Both the position numbers and the translations under genes were made by a program. Positions 1 to 10,000 of a stretch of 20,649 bases of DNA are shown piece after piece. This DNA comes from Gonium pectorale. Taxonomy: Eukaryota; Chlorophyta; Chlorophyceae; Chlamydomonadales; Volvocaceae. Location of the stretch: the NCBI GenBank assembly GCA_001584585.1, contig LSYV01000019.1:457008-477656 (forward strand), given 5' to 3'. The notes under the pieces are model-generated. The model ran no database searches. It was not told the origin of the DNA and was given only the letters and a program-made list of their open reading frames with translations. The first letter of the stretch is position 1. Every line of letters begins with the position of its first letter.

Positions 1-1631
1 CAAAAAGTCCTCAGGCGGGCGGGCGGGAAAGCCCACGCGGGGCGGCTCCAGGTCGCGCAGGACGGCGGGGCCTGCGGGGAGGGGGCGGGGCGCGATTCCC
101 AACGTGGCGGCTAGTAACGGACTGCTAGCAAATGAGCTGGTGCGGGGCCGCTAAGTAATTGCGGCGGGAGAAAAGGTGAAACGCGGATACAGGGACGCGG
201 GTCAGGACTTATGGATTTGAGGGCTGCGCATCCAGTCCCGCTGCGGTGAGAGCCTTGCAGCCCGCGGATCGCGCAGATGGCGGGCCGGCAGGTGAGTTAA
301 GAAACGGCAAAAAAAGGTGTGTGCTCCAGGCAGCCGTCCGCCTGCCCGCTCGCAAGCAAGCAAGCAGCAGCGACCACGCGTATGTGTCTCCTTTTACGTA
401 TGCGTGACGGAGTCTAAAAGGCAGCTAGAAGAAACATCTATGTGTAAATAGATGCGCGGGCGGCAGAGTTGTGCCGCGGCAAGGCTGTGGACTGCGGGCG
501 CCACGGTGTGCAGGGACCCAGCACGGGGCATGGGCGGACGTGGGAGGCAAGGGGAGAGAGGCAGCGATGTGGCGGGGCGTGCCTAGAAGGGGGGCTTCAG
601 GTTGCAGAGCCCTTGCCAGACAAGCTTGGGGCGCCTGCCTGGGAGGGAGCGGAGTCTGAGAGGTGGGGCGGGGCGCGCACGGCGCGATGGCGTCTTCGCG
701 CCTCCACGGCCCCCACGTCAGTGCGCTGGGGTCTGCCCCTGCCCGGCCACGAACGCAGGTAAGCTCGTTCGGATTCACGCCTGGGGCCATGCGAGAGTGG
801 CTGTGCGCTTCGCCCCGCGGCCCATGGCATTCCCGCGGGCGTGTCCCCGAGAGTGCCCCCGAGAGGTCTGGCATTGACCGCTTGTTGGCCCAACCACGCC
901 ATGCCATACCACAACCAGCACCCCCGGGCGCATGGAGCCAATGGCGCATGGCGGAATGGGGGTGTTGGCAGCGGAGGGGGCAGCAGGGCCATGCCAATAC
1001 CGCCAGCGGCAAGCACCCACCCACCCGAACCGCTCCGCAGACCAGGGAGTCGGGACGGCGCACACGAGCACGTACCCGGTACGAAATGCGGCTCCCGCCC
1101 GCCCGTGATGTTGTCGTACAACGACATCCGTCCGAACTGTCGCGCCCGCGGGTGCGGCGCCTCCTTGCCCTCCTGCAGCCGCGGTGCGCCGCTGGTGCGC
1201 AGCGGCGCGGCGGAGCGGGGGCGCTGCCCCGAGCCCCTGCTGCCGCCGGCGCCGGCCTTGCCGCCCGCGCTGCCGCCAGGCGTCGGCCTGCCCGCCGGGT
1301 GTCGCGGGCTGCCAACACCAACACCGCCGCCTGCATGACCCAGCACACCGCTTGGAAGCGCCTCCGACGATGGAAACAGCGCATGCCGCTGCTGGCCCGC
1401 CTTGGCCGCGGCGGAGTCGAGGAATGCCAGCATGCGCTGGGCGGAGGGGTGCCGAGTCCCGGCCGCTGGTGCACCATGGGAGTTGCCTTGGAGGCGAGGG
1501 GAGGCGGTGGAGGGCCGCTGGGGCGGGGGCTGGTCATGCTGTAGCCCAGCGGGCTGCTGCTGCCAGTGCCCGGGCGAAGCGACCGCGCCTCCCGAGCGGC
1601 CCCCACGGCCCGTGTATGTGATTTCCGCCAT
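1..1631 (-). CDS. Unrecognised protein, 5' part only (two exons, runs off left edge)
   Basis: Two minus-strand exons are proposed: 1631..1076 and 71..1, separated by a 1004-bp intron (donor GTACGT after CCGG, acceptor CCCCGCAG). Exon 1 has 185 codons plus one base and exon 2 starts with two bases, so the junction restores a Gly codon in frame. The first ATG (1631) sits in CAAATGG, a good algal start context. Upstream the frame stays open to 1691, where the only earlier start-like codon is a TTG. The protein starts MAEITYTGRGG and is mostly low-complexity (Gly, Ala, Pro, Arg, Gln) and probably disordered. The best-structured stretch is RMSLYDNITGGREPHFVPG followed by PAVLRDLEPPRVGFPARPPE across the splice. 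I do not recognise a domain. An additional small exon inside the long intron cannot be excluded. The existence of the gene is fairly well supported; its function is unknown. Confidence 0.55.
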
Positions 1632-1740
1632 TTGGAGCGAGGTAGCGCGGCATTGCCACCAGTCAAGGAGGCTTGCTACGGTCGGCAGCAATGCCCTGGC
1701 GCATTGTTATGCAGCATCCCTAATCGCTACAGCTTATCTG

Positions 1741-1750
1741 ATAATTATAC
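1741..1750 (-). promoter_or_regulatory. Candidate TATA element for the minus-strand gene
   Basis: On the minus strand this reads GTATAATTAT, an AT-rich element in otherwise GC-rich DNA. It lies about 110 bp upstream of the proposed ATG at 1631, which would give a 5' UTR of roughly 80 nt. The assignment rests on motif and position only. Confidence 0.35.
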
Positions 1751-2103
1751 ATCGAAAGCTGTCGAGGATGGGAGAGAGCACTTAGGAAGACATGGAAGGT
1801 GTTTACCGTATTTGGGTCGAAGGTGCAAGGAATGACAGGCTACTGCCCAGGGTTCTATGCCTAGAGTATCGAAGGGACGGCTGCGTCGCCAACGTTAACC
1901 ACAATGCGTGGAGCACCCGTGCCGTGCAATACCGTGTTCACGAACGTTACCCTTGCCGACCCGGAAACGCGTCCCCCGCGGGGACGGGTCCTTGAGGGAT
2001 CATGCATTGGGCGACGGCGGGACGGCGCTGGGGGTCCGTCGCACGCTGCTGTAATGCACACGAGGAGGATTAGGGCAACGAAGCGCACGTGAAGCTCGTG
2101 AAG

Positions 2104-2165
2104 CATGTGCAACATGACACCGCCGTACCGAGTCACGGCTGTGTGTCACGGCCGCGTTGCACATG
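2104..2165. repeat. Perfect 10-bp inverted repeat (CATGTGCAAC / GTTGCACATG)
   Basis: CATGTGCAAC at 2104-2113 is the exact reverse complement of GTTGCACATG at 2156-2165, with a 42-bp spacer. The spacer contains TCACGGC twice, and CGTGAAG occurs nearby three times. It could form a cruciform or bind a dimeric regulator, but no coding potential is evident. Confidence 0.6.
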
Positions 2166-2599
2166 AAGAGGCCGGACAAACGTGAAGGGTGCGAGCAACA
2201 GCGATCCAGACAGTCGCAACTGCATTGTGTTGCAGCTATGGCGGCGGTTTGTTGTCTTTTGCACGCTTAATGGGCCCGGTTTTGGTACTCGGCGTACTCA
2301 ATGTGCCCACCTTGCCCACTCTCCTCTGGCCACACTACTACATCTCATGGCAAATTATTATGCCCTGGGCCAGGGCAACTTCAACCGAGAGGGTTGCTTT
2401 GTGGCGTTGTGGGCCTACCAGCCGAGATGCTGTCCCTTCTAATTGGGCAGCGCACCGGCGCCGCCGAAGGCGGGCGGACCTGTGAGGGCGGGGCTGCAAG
2501 GTTGAAGGCCAAGGGAGCAGCCATAGGCAGATAGAGGTAATCTGCTGCACTGCGGTGCAGCCGCTGTTCCGGAGCTGGTGACCCTGCACGCCTGTAGCC

Positions 2600-2635
2600 G
2601 TGACCAGCCGTGTGACCAGCCGTGTGACCAGCCCC
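2600..2635 (+). repeat. 12-bp tandem repeat GTGACCAGCCGT, about 2.9 copies
   Basis: Two perfect copies (2600-2611 and 2612-2623) are followed by a third copy that diverges at its last two bases. It is a minisatellite-like array in the intergenic region, with no spacers of the CRISPR kind. Confidence 0.85.
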
Positions 2636-3713
2636 TTCTGTCCCGAGGCGATGGTGGCTTCGGCATTGGGGTGCGACTGGCGGTGGCCGGGACCCTGTTG
2701 GCCATCCCTCCACAGAGGAGCCTGCTCCCCAGGACCCCAGCCTGTTCCTAGCCGCCTATCTGCGGCCTCTTGGCGCGAATGGCGTCTCCGCCTGTGGCGT
2801 GGTGTGGGTGTAGGGCAGCGGGGTCACGCGCTAGCTCCATCCAAAGGCTATGCAACGGGTGTGGAGAGAGACTGTTGCTGCGGGCGGGCCCTCGGCGGGT
2901 AGCGCGGCAGCAGAGCTGCAGAGGGCTATCCAGCGGCGGATGACGCGGTGCACGACAGCCGGTGTGAGTGGCAGGATGGGGCAGGGCAGCCGGCTTGCTT
3001 CCGTCGTACCGGTGTTGCTGCAAAAAAATGCGCACCGGCTACGGCTTGGTCGGGAACCCAGGACCGGCAGCTGGTCTCTGGCGCATTGCCTGGCAGCGCC
3101 CTCGTGGGTTACGCGGCCGTGCCGTGCTCCTGCGGCGAGCGGCGCGAGGCTGCCGGCTCCGTCGTGACGGGGGCAGGGAGCAGGAGCTGTGCACGGCAGC
3201 CCTTTGCGGCCTTGCGGGGCAGCTGCTGCTGCGTCCGCCAGATGGCCGTGAGTAGGCACAAGGAGGCGTGCGACCGGTGCGGGCGGACCTGACAGTCTGG
3301 ACATCTGAGGGCAAGGCATGTTGACGACAGGTGGGCGGACGACGGGACCCGTTGGTTAGCGCCGGATGGGTGACTCGGCTTGAGAGCTGCTGCGGGGAGT
3401 GTAGCATCTATGCATGTGATAGCGACCGCGGTATCGCCCGTCCCATTCCATGGTCTGTTCCCTTGTTGCCGCGGCGCGCTTGTCTTCAAGGCGGATAGGA
3501 GTTTTCCATGTCGGAGGACTGAGGAGCTTTGTACAATGCGAACGGTGCTCGGGCAACAGGCATCTCAGGCATCTAGACGTACATCCTCCCACCAACTGAT
3601 TTCCTCGCCAACTAGCTGCGATCCTCAGACCGTGCGTCGCACCTATGCGGTTCGCTGCGGCGTAGTGGGTACCTGTCGAAAGAGCTTGTGGTGACTGGCG
3701 TGCGCTGTACAGT

Positions 3714-3784
3714 ATAGTGACCGCCAGACGCGGCCAGTCAGGGGAGACGGCGCCGGTTGAGGGATAGTGATCGCCATGTGCGGC
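3714..3784 (+). repeat. Degenerate 21-bp direct repeat, 50-bp period
   Basis: The 21-mer beginning ATAGTGACCGCC at 3714-3734 recurs as a 21-mer beginning ATAGTGATCGCC at 3764-3784. Both end in GCGGC and differ at a few positions. They lie about 200-270 bp upstream of the candidate TATA element of the aldo/keto reductase gene, so paired regulatory sites are possible but unproven. Confidence 0.45.
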
Positions 3785-3986
3785 ACAGTAATCCTGTGGG
3801 CGGAAGGAGTGACGGCGGGACGGCGGACAGCTTGGATCCATAGCAAATCCATGACCCGTCAGCCGTCACAAAAACCATGACAGCCTTTTGTATCAGGAAG
3901 GGTTGGATACCGGTCCATATCCGAACGCATTGAAGTTAGTACAGCAGCTACTTCCTCGAGAGGAACTGCTCTCCATAGAAGAATTG

Positions 3987-3993
3987 TATATAT
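3987..3993 (+). promoter_or_regulatory. Candidate TATA box of the aldo/keto reductase gene
   Basis: TATATAT, within TTGTATATATGG, is the most AT-rich element just upstream of the gene, 62 bp before the ATG at 4049. Normal TATA spacing would put transcription initiation near 4015, giving a short 5' UTR of about 35 nt. The call rests on motif and position only. Confidence 0.4.
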
Positions 3994-4048
3994 GGCTTCA
4001 GACTGAATAATCCTGTCCGCATTGGACAACCGATAGCTAGGCGCCGAC

Positions 4049-7000
4049 ATGGCAGCACCTCTCGGCTGTCGGCATAGGGCTTTCGCAAGCGCGCGACCTG
4101 TTAGCTCACCATGCCTACTCGGCTCAAGCGCGACACACAACGCGACCTGGCCATGTGACCGCATTCGTGCTAGCGGGATGTCTCCGGCCCTCGCCAAACC
4201 CTCCACCACCTCGCGTCGGCGCGTGTCGGCTTCCTCAGCCGACAACGTACTAGGGTCTCCGATTCTGCAAGAGGCCAGTCCCTCTGAGGCCGGTGGTTGC
4301 CCCAACGGTAGCGTCGGCAACAGCGGCGACAGCCCAACCAGCATGAGCGACTCTGCAACCTGCAGCCATACCGGCGACCGCACGCGCCGCTTCAGTCGCC
4401 GGCTGGCCACGCTCTCCCTCTCTTCCGCCGCCCTCACCGCATCGTCACCGCTAGTGCTCTTGCCCCCGAGCGCCCTAGCGGCGGCGGCGCAGGACTCAGC
4501 GGCTACAGGCGTCCGGTTTGCTGCTCAGCCGACGTCGCCCGGCGGCATGGAGGCGGCGGAGCTGCCGCAGCGCGGCGGCGGTGGCGGCGGCGGCGCGCCT
4601 CGGCGGGAGCGGCGGGCTTGGGGACCCGTGCCGGCGGTGACGTTGGCGAAGGGCTTGCAAGTCAGCAAGGTGGGCGCCCGCGTGTGCGAGGGGCATGCGC
4701 ACGACGTGCTCGGCGTGCATCATGACAGAGCCGGACATGCGCCTGCGTGTGCGAGTGCGTGTCTCCCCATGGTTCTCCGCATGGGGGAGGATTGGGACCC
4801 TGGGGCTGGGACCCGGGATGCTGGCACCCTGGGGCAGTGCCCTGGGGCCGGCTGGCCGGCGCCGAGCCTGATGGACTCCATGACGTACGTGCTCGAGGCC
4901 ATCCAGGGGCGCGCCTTTGGATGCCTCCAAGCTCTCAGGGCTTTACTCCACGCGCATTTCATAGATGCGTCTTCTATCGCAGCTATAACCGCACCACCAC
5001 GTCCAGTGCTGGAGCTTCCGCGTCAATGCTTGGCTGCTAATTCTACGCCTGTCACAGGTGCTTGGCTGCGCTTGGTCGTGCTTGACCCGTTCCTCCGCCC
5101 CTACCACCCCGCCCCTACCACCCCGCCCCTACCACCCCTACCACCCGTACCACCCCGCCCGCCCGGCCGCAGGTCATACGCGGGGCCTGGCAGCTGAGCG
5201 GGCGGCACAGGGGTGACCCGGCCACAGGTGAGCGCGTGTCCCATGTGTGGGTTGGGTGGCCGGAGGGATGAGGGGTTGGGGTGGCCGTGGTGGCGGGGAA
5301 GGCAGCTATTGGGTCTCGTGGAATGTGAGGACGCGCGGGCCGGGGCCGCGGATTGGGGTCCGGGGCGCATGGCATGGCTGGTTGCGTGACGCGTCCGGCC
5401 CCCACACGGGACGGCATGCGACTCAGGCCTCTTTAGTAAGAACGCCCTTTTCCTATCCTACCCCCCAACCCCCACCCCGTCCTCACACACACGGCCACCG
5501 CACGTACGTCGCCGTCGGCAAATGACCGACACACGTGGCGCACGCATCTCACGGCGTGCATCGCACATCATGCGTTGTGTGTCATGCATCGCACGTGGCG
5601 CCCGCGCGCTGGATGAACATCTGGTTTGGCAGGCGCGCTGCTGCGCAGCACGCCCCGCGCCACTGGTTCGCTGTCGCCTTAGGCCTGCTACGCGGTGCAT
5701 GACAACGCCCCTCCAGCCGGCTCTCCCAACCGCAAACCGCCAACGCCATCGCAGACCGCACGTCGGGCGGCGAGGCCGTGGCCGACATGCCCGTGTTCCA
5801 CCGGGCGGGGGTCACGACCATCGACACCGCGGACAATTACGGGCCGTCGGAGGCGCTGGTGGGTGTATATCTGTTTCGGACAGGAGAGTGTGCGTGTGTG
5901 TTGAAAAGGAACAACGCATACAACGAGCGTGTGTGCGTGTGTGTGGTGGGGGGGGAGGTAACAACAGCACCGAAGGAGGGGCGCGTGTTCGGGACGGGCG
6001 GACGAGTACGGACACTTGGAGTTGTCCGGGGTCGTGCAGTAAGGGAGCGCCTCAGCTCTGGCGTGGGCATGATCTGTGACCGCGCAGCAGGCGACCACGC
6101 CCGCCCCCAGATGGGGCCGCTCATGGAGCCGAGCCGGCGGCCGGGTTGGCGTGCTCCGGCACAAGGAGAGGGGGGGCAGTAAGGGGGCGCGCGAGCCACC
6201 GGATACCTTGCTAGTCGCGTCTGTAACGTTACGGCGACGTTACGGCGGCGGAGAGCGGCAGCATGGGCTGCCGGGAGACGTGTCCCCGGGGGTCAGCGCC
6301 GCCAACGGATGCCAACCACCGCCAAAAACGCCGGAGGTGGCGTGCGGCACTGACGCCCAGGTCCTCTGGACGTGCCGGTCGCCGCGCCCTGTGTGCGCCT
6401 TCCTGGGCCCTGCGATGCCGGGGCGTGGCGGTTGCGGCGGTTGCGGCATCTAGGGTGATGTCACCAACCCCCCGCGCCGCGCCTCGCGCGAGATCTCGCG
6501 TTCTTACCCGTACACCCGTACGCCCGTACCCTTTCACCGTGCATCCGTACGTCCCATCATGCCCGTACGCCCGCTGTACGCTCCCCGTGCCCGTGCGTGC
6601 TGCCGCAGATCGGGCAGTACCTCCGGCTGCACCCCTGGCAGGCCGCATCCACGACCGTTGCCACCAAGCTGTCGTACTTAACCGCCGAGGAGATGAGCGG
6701 CGTCAACCGCACGTTGGTGGAATACGTGAGTCGGGCTCGGGGCGGCAAGCGCGGCCAGCAGGCCGCCCAAAGGAGCGACAGTAGTGGGTTGAAGCACAGC
6801 CTCGTCAACACGGCTGGGCGCCATTCGGGGGTGCACACAGCTTTGCCTTGCGGGGGAAGACCGACTAATCTACTCTGATGGCCAAGGGAACTGGGCGGCA
6901 ACCATGAACCAATGGCATGGTCTTGGTGGTGCCCCTCCACCGCCTCCCCATCCCCCATTCCCGCTCCCCCCAATCCCCTCCCCCCTCCCACTCAGGCCGT

Positions 7001-10000
7001 CCGCAGCTCGCTGGTGCGCCTGGGCCGCCAGCGCCTGGACCTGGTGCAGCTGCAGTGGGCGGACCCGGAGGGGCACCGCAAGTGGGCCGACGTGCTCAAG
7101 TGGCTGGCGGTGAGGGCGGGTGGGGCGGGCGGGTGGGGAGGACTTTGGGGGCTTGGGTCGGGGGTGGGTGGCCGGCGGCGGGGACAGCGGAGGCAGCCGG
7201 GCAGGCAGCATCTAGGGGGTGTACACGTGCGGCATCAAAGGCGTGCACCTGCTCGGGTGTGCTCGGGTTGCTGGCGGCGGGAGTTGAGACTGCCGATGGA
7301 GCGGTAGCGGCGAGGCGAGCAGGCACAAAGGACCCAATGAGGCCCTGGTAGCGCAGGTAGGTCATCTGAACATGTCAGCTGGCAAGTGCGTGTACGTCCT
7401 GGACCCTGGACCTAGGCCGTCTGCAGAGATGAAAACAGCGTCGCCTTGGATTGCTGCCGCTGGCCCCGCTTCGCGGAACCCAGCTGCGCCCCCCTGCCCG
7501 CCCGCCCTCGCTCCACGCCCCGCGCGTCCACGCCCGCCACCACCGCCACCACCACCGCCGCACCGCCCCTGCCCCGCACGTGCCCCGCCTGATGGCTCCG
7601 GCCCTACCCCTCCGCTGCCTTTGACAGGAGCTGCGCGAGGAGGGCCTCATCGGGCACCTGGGGCTGTGCAACTTCGGGGTCAAGCACATGACCAAGGTAC
7701 GGCGTGCATGCCGTACATAATGTACGGGGCGGTACGGTCAGCAGTGGACACGGCCCGTAAGCGGCTAAACGCCCCAGTCGCTGTTCCGCGCCCTTCCCCG
7801 CCCTTCCCTCCTTCCAACCACACCCCTGCACCGGCTCAGGCCACTCGGCACCTTGTCGGCTCCTCCCCACCGTGCTCCACACACACACCCTCCCCAACCA
7901 CACTGGCGGCCGAGGGCCGCGTCTGCTGCGCTCTCGCCCGCGCGCTCATCAATCAACGAACCGGCTACTTGAAACCGTTGTACACCCCTGAATAGGCCAA
8001 CCAGGACCACCATGTGCATAGCCAACTAACACATCCGCCCACCCGCCCACGCGCCCAACCCCAGGCTGCTGAGCTGCGGCTGGGCCTGGTGAGCAACCAG
8101 GTGCAGTACTCCCTCATCGACCGCCGCCCGCAGCTCTACATGCAGCAGGCAAGGCAGCCCAACGGGCGGCATGAGTGTACTGCAAACACGGTTGAGGGGA
8201 CCAGTCGGTGGAGCTGCAGCGTGTGCGAGGCATGCGCAGCACTGTAGTACACGCGAACATGTACGGCACCCCGGGGTGGAACCCAGGAGCGGCGCGGGGC
8301 TGTGCTGCTTGTGGGCTGGCGCAGCTACGGTGGTGGTGGTTGCGAGGGAGTGCTGCAGGGCCGCTTCTCCAGCCTGCGTCCCATCTCCGCCTCCTGCATG
8401 ACCCCGGCTACGATACGCTACTTCCCATTCCGCCGACTCACTTCACTGCCTGGTTTTACTTCAGGCCGCCGCGTCGTACGGCATCAAGCTGCTGGCGTAC
8501 GGCACCGTGGCGGGCGGGCTGCTAGCCGACCGGTACTACAACATGCCGGCGGCAAAGTAAGGAGAGGGGGAGGGAGGGCAGCGGGGGCGGCGCGGTCGGG
8601 ATACCGCTTCAAAGGCTTCATCCGTACTGTACGGCGCTGCAGGTCTACGGTTGGCACGGTTGGCACGGCCGTACCCACCGAGTCCCCTCCCCTCCGCAGG
8701 GCGCGCCTGGACACGGCAAGCAAGCAGAAGTACGCGCTGCTCCTGAAGGAGGCGGGCGGCAGCGGTCCGGGTGGCGGCTGGGGTTGGATGCAGGAGGTGC
8801 TCGAGGCCACGCGGGCGGTGGCGGAGCGGCACAGCGTGTCGGCGTCCGCTGTCGCCACGGCGTGGGTGCTGGCGCAGCCGCAGGTGGGATTTGGGGGGGA
8901 GCCGTGGGGGGTGTGTGAGAGGGGGGCGTGACGTTTTGGGGGTTGCCTCAGGGCGTTAGGGGGGATGAGGAGGCGGGAGCGGGCGCAGGCACGCGCAGAG
9001 CATTGCCATCCACGAGGGTCGGACGCGGTGAGGTGAGGGCGGCGGCGAGGGGCGCTCGTGCTGTGTCTGCTGGGACAGCCACGGCGGCTTGGTCAGCCGC
9101 GCCGTGGGTACCCTCTCTGTGCATGATGGGGTTTTGGAGGAAGGGGCGGCGGCTAGCTGAGACAGGAAGCAGATGGGGCCGGGGGACCGTCCCGTGCCCC
9201 CTTCTTGACGGCCCCATGCTCTGCCGTGAGCTTCTCGGCTGCGGCATCATGCGCTGGAAGCGCCACACAAAACTGCCCGCCTAACAAGTGCCGTACCACA
9301 TATGCCGTACCGACCATCCATCCGACGCGCAACGTGCCGTCCCCAGGTTGCCGCCGCCATCGTGGGCGCCCGCAACGCGCGGCACATCCGCGACATGCAG
9401 GTGCGGGGCGGGGCGGGGCGGGGCGGGGGGCGCCGCCGTCCGTGGCGGGTGGGGGGGCGCGGGGTGCGGGGGTGGGGAGGGATGCGGGGCGCGGGGCGCG
9501 CAGGCGAACGCAAGCACATGGGCGCCGCGGCACGGGCTGTGACGGTTGTTGGGGGGCGAGGGAGACTGCGGGGCGCGGGGCGCGTGGGGCATGGTGTAAT
9601 GAAGAAAAACTGGGCATGGGTCGTGCGGTTTTTCCTGTGGAGGCAACGGCGGGATGGGCGGGAACCAACCTTCCACAGGAAAGGGTCTGCCGCCGGGGCT
9701 CACAACGCTCAGGCTGCCAACACTCTGACAGGCCAGGTTGCCAGTCGGGGTCCTGCCAAGCGCTCGCTCCGTCTCTCTGCTGCGTCCGGCGCTGCTGTAC
9801 TGCCCCCTGCGCTTCCCGCATGTGCCTGGTACCGCGTGCTCAGTGTCAGTCGGTGTCTGCGCCCTGCCCTGCCCTGCCCTGCCCTGCCCTGCCCTGCCCT
9901 GCCCTGCCCTGCCCTGCCCTGCCCTGCCCGCTCCAACCCCGCACACCCCGCAGTCTTCTGCCCCTCGGCCCCGCCGTGGCCCGCCGTTTCCGCCCCCAAC

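Larger units (their letters stand above)
1632..4048. other. Divergent intergenic region without a recognisable gene
   Basis: About 2.4 kb separate the minus-strand gene on the left from the aldo/keto reductase gene on the right. Open frames here are short (161-162 codons at most), overlap on both strands, are rich in Arg/Pro/Ser and show no recognisable motif or consistent splice-linked continuation, so I do not call any of them. The stretch holds small repeats (annotated separately), a CACGTG core near 2087 and the presumed promoters and 5' UTRs of both neighbours. Confidence 0.6.

Noticed and set aside
277..297. ATGGCGGGCCGGCAG followed by GTGAGT, like a tiny plus-strand first exon
   Set aside because: No matching downstream plus-strand exon could be found, and it lies in the proposed intron of the minus-strand gene.
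435..454. CATCTAT-GTGTAA-ATAGATG hairpin with a TGTAA signal on the plus strand
   Set aside because: It could be a transcript end, but there is no plus-strand gene upstream in the window and it sits in a minus-strand intron.
687..758. ATG-initiated 24-codon plus-strand stretch ending in CAG|GTAAGC
   Set aside because: It looks like a first exon with a strong donor, but no in-frame acceptor exon with coding character follows.
425..1666. 413-codon minus-strand ORF overlapping the left gene in another frame
   Set aside because: It is Arg/Ala/Pro-rich GC-driven sequence with no motif, while the alternative frame has a good start context and an in-phase splice.
2600..2635. Short regular repeats considered as a CRISPR array
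   Set aside because: The units are directly adjacent without spacers and the host is eukaryotic; it is a minisatellite.
3859..4437. 192-codon minus-strand ORF antisense to exon 1 of the aldo/keto reductase gene
   Set aside because: It starts with GTG rather than ATG, has no recognised domain, and mirrors a plus-strand exon that is fixed by splicing into the AKR barrel.
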